Virus record (IMG/VR): IMGVR_UViG_3300030328_001039
Span: 31,712-95,711 of that record
Length of the DNA stretch: 64,000 bases
Strand: one strand, 5' to 3'
Source of the DNA: a virus
In this document: one piece after another, positions 20,332 to 28,506 of the stretch
How the letters are laid out: every line of letters starts with the position of its first letter
Numbering within the stretch: the stretch's first letter is position 1
The notes under the pieces: model-generated
Seen by the model: only the letters and a program-made list of their open reading frames with translations
The model's database searches: none
Told to the model about the DNA's origin: nothing
Made by a program: the position numbers and the translations under genes

Positions 20332-21644
20332 CTACCCGACCTCATTGTTGAGCCACCGCTTGCACGAGCAATCTCTTGTTGGATGGCATTACTCATTTTT
20401 CTTGCGAACTCACGCTTGTCAGTTCTGTCTGTCATGCCTGATGGATTGATTGTAATATTGTAGGTATTACCGCCCCCTGTTCCAGTACCACCGTTAATTT
20501 CAACTGGTATAGAACGGTTACCTGAAAGCGGAACTACAGCCTCAGTGCCGTGTAACATTACCGGGTAACCCGACTCAGGCCCAGTCGCTATACCACCTTC
20601 AGCGAATCCCATCATTTCTAAACCCGCATCAACAATTTTACCACCATATTCCCACACCTTTTCGATTGCTTTGAGAATTGGTTTTATTGTATCATATAAT
20701 ATATCTAGTGCTAACGCAAAAGCCTCAAGTACAGGTGAAAAGATATTTTCCCAAGTCCATTCAAATGCTGACACTACAGCATCCCAAACAACTTTTAGAT
20801 TTTCCATACCCTCTACTATACCCGGCCCTGCTGCCTCCCATAGAGCACCAAGAGTGTTATCCCAAGCCATTTTCATACCGCTTGTGAATACATTCCAATA
20901 TATTCCGAGAACCTCAAAACCAGCCTTCATTGGCGGGCCGACTAGATTCCAAAGTGGTACAACTATAGCATCCCAAATCTTTTTCATACCATCTGCGAGT
21001 AAATCCCACCCTTCACCGATAGCACTTATACCAGTCATCATTGGTGTGCCGACTAGATTCCACAAAGGAACTGTGATGTTATTCCAAGCCAAGGCCATAC
21101 CAGCCATGATTGTGTCCCAAAGTAAACCAATCGCAGTTAAGCCAGCCGTGATAGGAATACCCACTAAGTTCCAAAGAGGCACAATCAAATTATCCCATAA
21201 TAATTTCATTCCTTTAACAAGACCATCCCATAAGATACCTATTACAACAAGACCGCCTTCAATAACTGGGCCAACTAGACTCCATAACGGTACTATTATT
21301 TCTTGCCACATTAAGTCCATTCCTACCATGAGAATATCCCATGCTATCTTTAATGCATCAAACGCAAGGCCAAGCGTGTCCATTATGAACTGCCCTATTG
21401 TCATTATAATAGGCTCAGAGAACTCCCAAAGTGCTTGGAAAATTGGCATGATATGTTCATTAAACCAATCTTTGACAACTTGAAACTTCTCTTTTATGAA
21501 TGTAACAGCACCAGCAAAAGCACCAGTTATTGCTGCAATTGCACTACCAAATATACCACCAAGAGCACCAAAGATACCTGAGACTACACCTGCACCGCTT
21601 GACAACCCACTAAGGGCTACGGTTAGGCCAGCCAGTGCTACCAT
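20328..21644 (-). CDS. Tail tape measure protein (438 aa, internally repeated)
   Basis: The N-terminus is hydrophobic and Gly/Ala-rich. It is followed by five tandem 37-residue units (residues 106-290) built around IVPLWNLVG and W-D/N-x-x-x-x-GM. The C-terminus carries FAEGGIATGPESGYPVMLHG then TEAVVPL, the Gly-rich signature seen near the end of many siphophage tape measure proteins. The position directly after two small tail-assembly genes and before distal tail proteins is the classical tape-measure slot. The start is the ATG at 21644, overlapping the upstream stop and preceded by AGGGAGGA. At the usual 0.15 nm per residue the length would set a tail of about 65 nm. This is short beside the giant tail-tip protein that follows. 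Confidence 0.85.
   Translation of the reverse strand: MVALAGLTVALSGLSSGAGVVSGIFGALGGIFGSAIAAITGAFAGAVTFIKEKFQVVKDWFNEHIMPIFQALWEFSEPIIMTIGQFIMDTLGLAFDALKIAWDILMVGMDLMWQEIIVPLWSLVGPVIEGGLVVIGILWDGLVKGMKLLWDNLIVPLWNLVGIPITAGLTAIGLLWDTIMAGMALAWNNITVPLWNLVGTPMMTGISAIGEGWDLLADGMKKIWDAIVVPLWNLVGPPMKAGFEVLGIYWNVFTSGMKMAWDNTLGALWEAAGPGIVEGMENLKVVWDAVVSAFEWTWENIFSPVLEAFALALDILYDTIKPILKAIEKVWEYGGKIVDAGLEMMGFAEGGIATGPESGYPVMLHGTEAVVPLSGNRSIPVEINGGTGTGGGNTYNITINPSGMTDRTDKREFARKMSNAIQQEIARASGGSTMRSGR
20775..21329 (-). repeat. Five 111-bp tandem coding repeats in the tape measure gene
   Basis: Five diverged 111-bp units encode 37-residue repeats (residues 106-142, 143-179, 180-216, 217-253 and 254-290). 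Each has a conserved VPLWNLVG core and a GM-x-x-x-W segment; the fifth unit is the most diverged. Adding or losing a unit would change tape length in steps of about 5.5 nm. Confidence 0.85.
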
Positions 21645-21922
21645 CAGAAGTCCTCCCTATTTAGGAAATCATAGTCAAGAGACACTGTTTCTCGACTGCC
21701 ATTTTTCGCTGACTGCGATGCTCTTTTGTTTGCTTTCTCCTCTTCTTCACGAGCAATTGTCGCCCAAGTATAGGATTGATAGAATTGCTGTGGAGTCATC
21801 TCATGTACCTCTTTTATTGAAATTGTATAATGCTTTGCTACAATGTATGCTTTCATCTCAAGAGAGAGTTCTAAATCGGCAGGTGTCTCTATGACTTTGC
21901 GACTCAGGAAATCCCGAATCAC
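21644..21922 (-). CDS. Small tail assembly protein (92 aa), gpT-like position
   Basis: Starts at GTG overlapping the upstream stop (GTGA). The product is acidic and helical (LELSLEMKAYIVAKHYTISI, then EVHEMTPQQFYQSYTW) with a charged C-terminal tail. Small genes in this slot, between tail tube and tape measure, usually encode tail assembly chaperones comparable in position to lambda gpG/gpT. There is no sequence motif that proves this; the call rests on order, size and translational coupling with both neighbours. Confidence 0.65.
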   Translation of the reverse strand: MIRDFLSRKVIETPADLELSLEMKAYIVAKHYTISIKEVHEMTPQQFYQSYTWATIAREEEEKANKRASQSAKNGSRETVSLDYDFLNREDF

Positions 21923-22296
21923 TTCTTCCCGCCTTTGGTAAACCCCCCTGCCATCATTTCACCCAGTTCGTTAGGACTTGGTAGGAGTGCAGATATTTGT
22001 TCACCAATGTGACCCTTGAGTTTCAATAAGTCATCATTTGACATGGCTGGGTTAGTTCGCACTACCCAGTTTGAAAAAGCGTATTTGTAAAAGCCTTCTA
22101 GGTTTAGAGACATTTGACCATCTTTACCGATGTTAAACATTTCTTGTGCAGCCTTTTGAATGTCGAAGAAAGAAACATCACGCACCCAAACCTCCATGAT
22201 AATATCAGGATTATCGGGGTCTACGCTAATTTCGTGTTTCTGTTCATCATGCCGTCTCATCAAAAGATTCTTGTTTGCTACTACTGTTTTCGTCAT
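21919..22296 (-). CDS. Tail assembly chaperone candidate (125 aa), gpG-like position
   Basis: I place the start at the ATG at 22296 because GGTGA lies five bases before it; an in-frame ATG at 22308 lacks this spacing. The product (MTKTVVANKNLLMRRHDEQ...) has a short beta-rich front half (EISVDPDNPDIIMEVWVRDV) and a helical back half, and ends in a Gly/Lys-rich tail. The first 50 bases overlap the upstream SAP-domain gene in another frame, and the stop overlaps the next gene's GTG. The size and position between tube and tape measure fit a tail assembly chaperone. A programmed frameshift joining it to a neighbour is possible, but I see no classical slippery heptamer. Confidence 0.65.
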   Translation of the reverse strand: MTKTVVANKNLLMRRHDEQKHEISVDPDNPDIIMEVWVRDVSFFDIQKAAQEMFNIGKDGQMSLNLEGFYKYAFSNWVVRTNPAMSNDDLLKLKGHIGEQISALLPSPNELGEMMAGGFTKGGKK

Positions 22297-22813
22297 CTGT
22301 CTCACCATTGGTCACAGCCGCTTCAGCGGGGGTGTCCGACTCAACTTCAGCAGCCGCTTCAGCGGGGGCTTCAGTCTCAGTCGTGGACTCGGATATGCCT
22401 TCATCGTCACGCTTCAAGCGTAGAGCGATTTCGGCTTTTGTGCCGTAGACAGGTAGCCCACGGTCTTTGCATAGTGCCTGAAGTTCCTTGAGGGTCATAG
22501 CGTCATAGGTCAGGTCTGTTGGAAAATCTTCGCTATCACCAATCTCTTCAGGTGTAGCCAATTCTGATGTTGCTTCATATACTTCTTCTGTTGGCTCTTC
22601 AGCAATATCTTGCTCATCCACTGTAGGTAAAAGTGCAGTAACTGCATCTTCAATAAGTTCTACTGAGCGCATTTTACCAGCAGAAATAATGTCATCCCTA
22701 GAATATGCATCGGCTGGGAGGTCAGGGAGATTAAGTTGCATAGCGTACCAAAAAGCGTACTCTTCGTGAGACAGTTCTCCGTATTTTTTTGCTCGTTGTG
22801 CTGGTGTTACCAT
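22247..22813 (-). CDS. SAP-domain protein in the tail operon (188 aa)
   Basis: Preceded by TGAGGTGATTTA, a strong ribosome site. Residues about 105-136 (MTLKELQALCKDRGLPVYG then TKAEIALRLKRD) match the SAP motif, a 35-residue helix-loop-helix that usually binds DNA. The N-terminus has a compact segment (ELSHEEYAFWYAMQLNLPDL). The rest is very acidic and Ala/Glu/Thr-rich, probably disordered. The tail of the gene overlaps the chaperone candidate by about 50 bases. SAP or HeH-type modules appear in some phage head-tail proteins. Here it may be an assembly factor rather than a genome-binding protein. Confidence 0.75.
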   Translation of the reverse strand: MVTPAQRAKKYGELSHEEYAFWYAMQLNLPDLPADAYSRDDIISAGKMRSVELIEDAVTALLPTVDEQDIAEEPTEEVYEATSELATPEEIGDSEDFPTDLTYDAMTLKELQALCKDRGLPVYGTKAEIALRLKRDDEGISESTTETEAPAEAAAEVESDTPAEAAVTNGETDDENSSSKQESFDETA

Positions 22814-22824
22814 GTTAAATCACC

Positions 22825-24834
22825 TCAAGAATGTAGTATCGTGTCTCTTGAAACAACACGCAAAGCCTTTGGTAAAATCTTCAAAGGTGCTTTGATTACG
22901 CCCTTATCTTCAGGAATTGGTAGTGGCGCTTCTGTGATGTAGAAGTCATCCACTATAATGTCAATCTGCTCACGAGGAGTGGTAGACCCCGGTTTTGTAA
23001 AGGATAAGCGAATCATATTATCAGAACTTGATGGGTGGTCTACTGCCCTTCGCATCTTATGATAGAATACTGGGTCATCTACAATAATCTCACAGTCCAT
23101 GCTGTACTCAGTTTTACCCTCAATAGCAAGTGAAGCGTTACGAGAGCCACCGAATGGGATTTGGTCAGTAACACTGTCGGATGTAGCAGCACCGTTGATG
23201 GTGTAGAATTGCTGCACTCCAGTGTTACCAGTAATAGTGAATGAAACAACTTGACCTATGTTTACTCCAGCAATTACAACTGTTCCGTTGTAGAACATGT
23301 ATGGCTTTTGTGTACCCTTCTCAATACCAGCCTCTTTTCTCTTCGCAAGAGTAGATGCAGTCTCTTCAAACATACGATGAGTTTTGTATCGGTCACCTTT
23401 TGTACCAGTTGAGTAATTAGATACAGCAGTGGTTTCAAGACGACCAGTATCTGTGTAGCATAGTGCTGAATCAAAGTTTACGCTAAGTCGAAGAGCAGCA
23501 TCTGTATCAGCAGTCATAGAGAAATCTTTGACCTTGCACCCCTTAAACACACGAGTGAGTTGCTTAGGGTCTGTTGTTCCTCCGTCTGTAACATCAGCAT
23601 CAGCACCCTCTACATCTCTTCTACGAATGCTTACCTCCATAGCAAAGGATGGTACGCTATCACGAGAATAAAGCAAACGACTGATAGGGAATGTAAGAGC
23701 ACCTGTTGATGCACGATGAGGGCTACCAGTATTGGTTGCTCCTCCTCCTTCTTGATAGCGAATGATACGCACTTGACAACCATCAGCGTGACCGTAACAA
23801 AGACCATCATCTAGGAAAATAGTAGTACCATTAATAGCAGCGATTCTACGAATCTCATTCTTTTGAGTGGTGTCAAAGAAGTCATCTCCTTCAATATTCA
23901 CCGCACCAAAAGCAGCACCAGTCGCTGTTGTGCCTTCACGGTGAGTTATAATATCCTCTACTGTTGTGTCGATGATAAGAATGTAATCACCTGCTTGAGC
24001 ACCCGAAGTACCACCAAGAGGATTTGACGGGGCGGTAAACTCAAGCGCACCGTCTACTGTAATCAGAGACTGTCCTTTTTCGACAGCACCGTTTAGAGCA
24101 CGAGTAGCACTCATAAGTGAATTATACAGACCCGCAGCAGCACCGTTTGCCATGTAAGATATAGACTCCATACCTAAGCAATAATACAACCATCGTGGAT
24201 TGTGTAGATTGACTTCAAATGACCCACCTTCGTTTAGGAAACGACCCGGTACTTGCACCGCAGTATCACGGCCAAGTCCTACAATGTGGTAACGCTTGAG
24301 GTCTACTTTTGTTTCAGGTAGAGTAACAGTAGCAGCAAGACCGAGGAACTGGTCAGTAAGCACACGCTCACTACTAGAGGCCGCTGTAATATTCCATCCA
24401 GTCATATTTGCATCAAAGGTTGGTGTGCCAAAAGAGTTGATGATGAGTACATCGTTTGTGTTAGAATTACCAATTCCTGATTTCAAAGCAGGTGTAACGG
24501 TTAATTCCGTTCCATTTGAAGAGTGATTTTTGTGCTCTAATACAGTGTAAGTGCGACCAGTATCGTGAGAATCGTCTGCCGTGAAGTTTGCCTTACCAAT
24601 AATAGAGATTTTACAACCAACAAGCATACCAACTGGGTATCGTAAAAGCCCCCCAGTACAAGGTAAAGCAGAGCCACCGCCTGAAAATCCAATAACACTG
24701 GTGTTTGAATTAGCATCTGTGGACACATGTTTGAACAAAAACGATGAGCCAAATCCATTGTGTTTTAGTTCTAATGCTGTTTCGTGACCGAATGAGACTT
24801 CGGTTAAATCCCCTTTGTATACTGTAGATGGCAT
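22825..24834 (-). CDS. Major tail tube protein candidate (669 aa)
   Basis: Large beta-rich protein between the tail terminator candidate and the tail assembly genes, the usual place of the tail tube gene. It opens MPSTVYKGDLTEVSFGHETA. A mid-region segment (RYHIVGLGRDTAVQVPGRF) resembles the beta-strand entry of tail-tube folds. The C-terminal third (FGGSRNASLAIEGKTEYSMD, then IDIIVDDFYITEAPLPIPE) looks like the second half of such a sandwich, with late strands ending KAPLKILPKALRVVSRD. It is longer than most tube proteins (150-400 aa), so extra surface domains are likely, for example around FTAPSNPLGGTSGAQAGDYI. The tube role is inferred from order and composition. Confidence 0.6.
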   Translation of the reverse strand: MPSTVYKGDLTEVSFGHETALELKHNGFGSSFLFKHVSTDANSNTSVIGFSGGGSALPCTGGLLRYPVGMLVGCKISIIGKANFTADDSHDTGRTYTVLEHKNHSSNGTELTVTPALKSGIGNSNTNDVLIINSFGTPTFDANMTGWNITAASSSERVLTDQFLGLAATVTLPETKVDLKRYHIVGLGRDTAVQVPGRFLNEGGSFEVNLHNPRWLYYCLGMESISYMANGAAAGLYNSLMSATRALNGAVEKGQSLITVDGALEFTAPSNPLGGTSGAQAGDYILIIDTTVEDIITHREGTTATGAAFGAVNIEGDDFFDTTQKNEIRRIAAINGTTIFLDDGLCYGHADGCQVRIIRYQEGGGATNTGSPHRASTGALTFPISRLLYSRDSVPSFAMEVSIRRRDVEGADADVTDGGTTDPKQLTRVFKGCKVKDFSMTADTDAALRLSVNFDSALCYTDTGRLETTAVSNYSTGTKGDRYKTHRMFEETASTLAKRKEAGIEKGTQKPYMFYNGTVVIAGVNIGQVVSFTITGNTGVQQFYTINGAATSDSVTDQIPFGGSRNASLAIEGKTEYSMDCEIIVDDPVFYHKMRRAVDHPSSSDNMIRLSFTKPGSTTPREQIDIIVDDFYITEAPLPIPEDKGVIKAPLKILPKALRVVSRDTILHS

Positions 24835-24845
24835 GTCGGCTCAAC

Positions 24846-25292
24846 TCAAGGCACTAACTCCGCAAAGATAACTACTTCTATCTGAAAGGTCATACGAAAT
24901 AAAACCTTTGACCTATCAGATAAATCGGTACGGGTCTTGTAAACCATGCGGTCAAAGTTTATACCGTCACCTTTTCTTACGGAGTGAATCAATCTTCTAA
25001 TCTCATTCTCCATCAACTGAAGATGCTTTCTACCCTTTGATGTACGGGCATCAACTGTTATGTTGAGACGAGTGGTAACGAAGTCATACAGCAACTCAGG
25101 TGCTTCTTCGTTGTGTGCTGTTTCGTAGCACAGAATATAGTCGTGGCGAGATAAATCAAGCCTCTTTCCACGCTCAGGAACAAGGGTAGCAATATCGGCT
25201 ATGACTGGTTTGATGTTGCTAGTGTTAGCACGATTCCAGTCATTAAGAGTGCTAATAACCATATCAAGAGACTCAGTAAATGTAGCAACCAT
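24846..25292 (-). CDS. Tail terminator/completion protein candidate (148 aa)
   Basis: A GGAGTGAT site precedes the ATG. The mixed alpha/beta product (ESLDMVISTLNDWNRANTS, then LNITVDARTSKGRKHLQLME, then FRMTFQIEVVIFAEL) has the size and alternating pattern of tail terminator or gpU-like proteins, which cap the tail tube and join it to the head. It sits between the connector block and the putative tube gene, as expected. No diagnostic residue pattern is known to me, so this is a positional call. Confidence 0.55.
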   Translation of the reverse strand: MVATFTESLDMVISTLNDWNRANTSNIKPVIADIATLVPERGKRLDLSRHDYILCYETAHNEEAPELLYDFVTTRLNITVDARTSKGRKHLQLMENEIRRLIHSVRKGDGINFDRMVYKTRTDLSDRSKVLFRMTFQIEVVIFAELVP

Positions 25293-25296
25293 ATTA

Positions 25297-25632
25297 TCAC
25301 TCCGCCTTCATTTTCTTGTACGCCTTCTTATCAGGCAGCAACAAACCACCCTTAAACACCAACTTTCTCTCAATTAGCATTGGTGATTCACGGAGCATAC
25401 GCTTATCGGCCTCTTTTAATGCAGCATCAATCTCAGACTGAGATGCTGCTTGGTTACCTTTTTTGTAACCATCATCAGTTTTTCTAATGCTATACATGCC
25501 TAATTCCTGTGCTTCTACCTTTTTACGGTAATTCTCAGGTCTTTGAGTAATAACCATTCGTAGTTCCTCTTGGTATTTTGGGTCTGACATTTCAATAGTC
25601 AGCATTTCCAAAAACTCATCTTGAGGCTTCAT
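25297..25632 (-). CDS. Small head-tail joining protein candidate (111 aa)
   Basis: Four bases upstream of the tail terminator candidate. It is highly charged and helical (DEFLEMLTIEMSDPKYQEEL, then EIDAALKEADKRMLRESPML) with a basic C-terminus (LPDKKAYKKMKAE). A GAGTGATG site precedes its ATG. Size and order suggest a neck or head-tail joining protein of the HK97 gp10 type, but no motif confirms this. Confidence 0.5.
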   Translation of the reverse strand: MKPQDEFLEMLTIEMSDPKYQEELRMVITQRPENYRKKVEAQELGMYSIRKTDDGYKKGNQAASQSEIDAALKEADKRMLRESPMLIERKLVFKGGLLLPDKKAYKKMKAE

Positions 25633-25638
25633 ACGGCA

Positions 25639-27201
25639 TCACTCAAACACAACAATTTCAATATATCGGGCTAAGATAGCATCAACTTCAGCCCGTAGCA
25701 ACTGAATCTTTGAAGTCAAATCTACATTCTGAGTTCCTTCAGGAATCAATACACTTCTGTCGTCTGACATTAAAACATCAATCGCCACCATCTTTGTAGC
25801 AGCCTCTTCAATGGCTTTCTCTAAGTATCGCTCACCATAAATGTATGAGCACTTGATAGCATTCCATTCAAAGAAAGGATAGGAGTTGTTGAAGTAGATA
25901 ATACCCATCTCATAGTCAGCCCACCAATCTCTTAGACGGGCGTTATCACCACTTGCTGAGCCACCTTGTAGGTCGATGGTAAAAGTGTGCTGAATGATTT
26001 CCCCACTAAGGTCACCGAGAGGACTACCTACAACAATAACGCATCCTGTAAATGATGTAGCGGTTTTACCAGTATATCTGAACACAGTGTCACCTTTTAC
26101 ACAGACACCAGCATGTGAAAAAGAATTGGTATCATCTACATTGACAGTAGTAGATACGATACTGGTAATAGTTGCTGTATGCTTAGTGGTTTGTTTGAGT
26201 TGAATATTGCTGTCAGTGGTAACAATAGAACAAGTTTCACCACCTTTACCAGCACGCATACTGGTGACCTTTATTTTACCAGTACCGTAATCAGCATTTG
26301 CTGTAGCGAGGAACTCATTATCGACATTGATGTTGCTTGAAGAACCTTCTAATTTGTATGCTGGTGAAAACTCCACTGCTGCTTTATTTACTCTGTCCTC
26401 TTTATTGATAAGGTCAGCAAGATTTTGTGCAGTTGTAGCAGGGTCAAAGTCAGCACGCCATTGATTAGTACCAGTGCCGATAGTCAATGTAGCAGCCGAG
26501 CCGTTACCTGTAGACATGATGATAGAGCCTGAAAGTGCTCTTACATCGTCAGGTATGTGAATACGAGCCTCAGCACTACAGATTTCTCGATAGTCGTCTC
26601 CCTGCCATAATTCAAGACGAAGAATCTGTTGCACATTTCTAAACAGTAGAGGAGCAGTACCGACATAATCTGTATAGTATCTTCTCCTGTATGGCTTGTA
26701 TGTATCGAAGTTAATGTACTCGGCACTCACAAGATATGGTCGCCAAGCGTTGTGTGTAAGATTGTCAATTTTATCCTGAGCCTCTTTGATACGAGCCTCT
26801 ACAACTGACCTTTTCATACCACGAGTTTTACCATTGGTAAACGATGCTGTGTTTTGAACATAGGTATTGTCAGCAGCCTGATAATCAGAAGCGGTGATTG
26901 TAGTATCAAAATTAAGTTCAACCCCATTTGCACTTGTGCTTATGGTTGTAATTACTCTCTCAATACCTAGTGGGTCAGCATCGGAGTAAATGAGTATAGT
27001 GTCATCTTTTTGAAATCCCACAGTCCTGTAATCAGCACCAGTGACGAAAACGGTATTAGTAGTGCTATCTGCGCTAACAAGTACCGCATCTTGAGGGCCA
27101 ATTGAGAGGAAATCAGCAACTTTCTGTGCAGTAGTATAGACAATTGCCGTAGGGTCAAGTGGTCGTGTTTCAGCCTCACCGGGATTAAAAATTATTGGCA
27201 T
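25639..27201 (-). CDS. Head-tail connector/adaptor candidate (520 aa)
   Basis: A GGGGGAT site precedes ATGCC. The N-terminal part is beta-rich. A helical segment (GMKRSVVEARIKEAQDKIDN, about residues 130-150) is followed by LTHNAWRPYLVSAEYINFD and YKPYRRRYYTDYVGTAPLLF. The C-terminus has a helix pair (YLEKAIEEAATKMVAIDVLM, then LLRAEVDAILARYIEIVVFE) of the kind seen in gp6/gp15-like adaptors bound to the portal. The middle (about 220-410) is Thr/Gly-rich beta and may be an inserted surface domain. Adaptors of known phages are usually 100-200 aa, so this one is either much enlarged or a fusion. The adaptor role is inferred from the order after the capsid genes. Confidence 0.5.
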   Translation of the reverse strand: MPIIFNPGEAETRPLDPTAIVYTTAQKVADFLSIGPQDAVLVSADSTTNTVFVTGADYRTVGFQKDDTILIYSDADPLGIERVITTISTSANGVELNFDTTITASDYQAADNTYVQNTASFTNGKTRGMKRSVVEARIKEAQDKIDNLTHNAWRPYLVSAEYINFDTYKPYRRRYYTDYVGTAPLLFRNVQQILRLELWQGDDYREICSAEARIHIPDDVRALSGSIIMSTGNGSAATLTIGTGTNQWRADFDPATTAQNLADLINKEDRVNKAAVEFSPAYKLEGSSSNINVDNEFLATANADYGTGKIKVTSMRAGKGGETCSIVTTDSNIQLKQTTKHTATITSIVSTTVNVDDTNSFSHAGVCVKGDTVFRYTGKTATSFTGCVIVVGSPLGDLSGEIIQHTFTIDLQGGSASGDNARLRDWWADYEMGIIYFNNSYPFFEWNAIKCSYIYGERYLEKAIEEAATKMVAIDVLMSDDRSVLIPEGTQNVDLTSKIQLLRAEVDAILARYIEIVVFE

Positions 27202-27305
27202 TTCTTATCCCCCGTTACAAAACACTTCTTGGTTTTAGCCTCGGTTTTATCAACCTGCTTTGATTTAGCATCAAACCATTCATCAAGGAGTTTACAACGG
27301 GTCAT
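27192..27305 (-). CDS. Tiny coupled ORF (37 aa)
   Basis: Found by hand in the gap before the connector gene. The ATG at 27305 overlaps the stop of the zinc-ribbon gene (ATGA), and the TAA at 27192 overlaps the start of the connector gene, so it fills the gap exactly with coupling at both ends. The product begins MTRCKLLDEWFDAKSK and ends KKCFVTGDKKCQ, with three cysteines that could bind metal. The function is unknown. The tight fit makes translation likely. Confidence 0.6.
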   Translation of the reverse strand: MTRCKLLDEWFDAKSKQVDKTEAKTKKCFVTGDKKCQ

Positions 27306-27601
27306 GCTCTTGCCTCCTCATCAACAGAAGCAAGGTTGTATTCCATAGGTTTACTGCAACTACCGCAGTTTTCTCGCCATAGGAAATGAAGCATACCACA
27401 GTGTTGGCAGCGAGTGCCTGAGCCAATGTTTAGAACATCACTGGCCTCAAGATTACGCTTACGCTGTGTTTGAGTTACACCCTTTAGCGGGTTTTCCTCA
27501 TCAATGACTTTACCAAGTAGAGTTTGTGCGTCAGAACGAATGCCTTGCTTTTGAAAACGCTCAATATCCGTTAGGTCAATTGATTGCTCTTTCAGTGACA
27601 T
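27302..27601 (-). CDS. Zinc-ribbon protein (99 aa)
   Basis: A GTGAGGAGTAT site precedes the ATG. The N-terminal half is charged and helical (MSLKEQSIDLTDIERFQKQG). The C-terminal half holds two CxxC knuckles, RCQHCGMLHF and CGSCSKPME, spaced as in a zinc ribbon. It lies in the head-connector block. Zinc ribbons recur in several proteins of this virus, including the portal, so a structural zinc site in a head or neck protein is as likely as nucleic-acid binding. The specific role is unknown. Confidence 0.7.
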   Translation of the reverse strand: MSLKEQSIDLTDIERFQKQGIRSDAQTLLGKVIDEENPLKGVTQTQRKRNLEASDVLNIGSGTRCQHCGMLHFLWRENCGSCSKPMEYNLASVDEEARA

Positions 27602-27616
27602 ACATACTCCTCACGC

Positions 27617-27790
27617 TCAACTGGTGGTGACAAATATGTAAATGTTGCCAAGAATATGATGCGGGTCGCAAGATACACATGTGTTAGAAGCAATAGCGGT
27701 GCTGATTGCAGTCGCTATAGCAGTCCTTGCTGTATCGTCATTGAAATCCTTTGGCGGATAAGGGCCAAGGATTGTCACGGTCTTTGCCAA
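27617..27790 (-). CDS. Small ORF with TTG start (57 aa)
   Basis: Fills most of a 200-base gap. GAGGTGG at 27797-27803 sits seven bases before the TTG at 27790 and overlaps the upstream gene's stop, as elsewhere in this operon. The product starts with AKTVTILGPYPPKDFNDDT and continues with an Ala/Thr-rich helix (ARTAIATAISTAIAS), then CVSCDPHHILGNIYIF. The CxxC plus His-His could bind a metal. The function is unknown. The use of TTG is supported by the Shine-Dalgarno spacing and by TTG/GTG starts in neighbouring genes. Confidence 0.55.
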   Translation of the reverse strand: MAKTVTILGPYPPKDFNDDTARTAIATAISTAIASNTCVSCDPHHILGNIYIFVTTS

Positions 27791-27801
27791 TTACAGCCAC
27801 C

Positions 27802-28119
27802 TCAAGAGCGTCTGCCAATTACAAAGAAAGTACCAGCATTAGTGGTTTGACCTGTTAGCGGCGGCTCAATAGTAATTGTAGTACCATCAAAGGTTGCTAT
27901 GTCCTCTGATGCACCTACAACTGCTGCGTATGAAGAGCCACCTGTAATATCTACATCTTGGTGCTTCAATACTTGTGCTGCGCTAAAGTTTACAATTATT
28001 GCATCAATTTCAGCCAGCATATCACCTAATGTAATAGATGTTTCACCTGCATCAAATGAGCCTGTTATAATCATTCTGTCTCCCATGTAAGTCGGTCTTG
28101 GGTCAATTGTTACTGCCAT
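27802..28119 (-). CDS. Small beta-rich head protein, decoration candidate (105 aa)
   Basis: The start has the same style of leader (GGAGATGAATAAAT then ATGGC) as the major capsid and 133-aa head genes. The sequence is beta-rich (MIITGSFDAGETSITLGDML, IDAIIVNFSAAQVLKHQDVD, TTITIEPPLTGQTTNAGTFF). It shares the MAVT N-terminus with the 133-aa protein at 28507. This composition and place, just downstream of the capsid gene, fit a decoration or cement protein. No catalytic motif is seen. Confidence 0.55.
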   Translation of the reverse strand: MAVTIDPRPTYMGDRMIITGSFDAGETSITLGDMLAEIDAIIVNFSAAQVLKHQDVDITGGSSYAAVVGASEDIATFDGTTITIEPPLTGQTTNAGTFFVIGRRS

Positions 28120-28121
28120 AT

Positions 28122-28496
28122 TTATTCATCTCCAGTTGTTTCTTCTTCTGCACTCTCTTCTATAAGTGCTTCTGTCTCCTCAGCACCGTCAGGACTCATA
28201 ACAGTCTCGACAAGTTGTAGGAGAGTAGTTTTAGTTGCATAGCCTTTTGGCTTAATATCATACTTTGCGAGCCATGCTGCTATATCAGCACGACTCCATC
28301 CAGCATCAGGAATATCATCACTACCTGACTCTACAGATTCATAGCCTTCTACGATAAAATCGTCACTAAGTCTATGCCCCCACTTATCAAGCCACGCTGT
28401 TGTGACTTCAATGGGTCTACCCCTTACAAAGTCGGGATAAGAAGCGTCTATATTTCTTGTAGTCCAAGAACGCCCCATGTAGGTTACTGTAGGCAT
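28122..28496 (-). CDS. SAP/HeH-like head protein (124 aa)
   Basis: I start it at the ATG at 28496 (MPTVTYMGRSW), because GAGGTGAA at 28501-28508 gives ideal spacing; an upstream in-frame extension overlaps the previous gene. The N-terminal 60 residues contain TWLDKW-like segments (IEVTTAWLDKWGHRLSDDFI). Residues about 70-105 (WSRADIAAWLAKYDIKPKG then YATKTTLLQLVETV) form a SAP/HeH-type helix-extended-loop-helix. The C-terminus is acidic (EETEALIEESAEEETTGDE). Small HeH-bearing proteins next to capsid genes are often connector or FI-like head completion factors; that role is inferred here. Confidence 0.65.
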   Translation of the reverse strand: MPTVTYMGRSWTTRNIDASYPDFVRGRPIEVTTAWLDKWGHRLSDDFIVEGYESVESGSDDIPDAGWSRADIAAWLAKYDIKPKGYATKTTLLQLVETVMSPDGAEETEALIEESAEEETTGDE

Positions 28497-28506
28497 GAGG
28501 TTCACC

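Noticed and set aside
20671-21483. A 270-codon rightward frame opposite the tape measure
   Set aside because: It lies entirely within the tape measure gene, has no ribosome site and reflects the 111-bp repeats read backwards.
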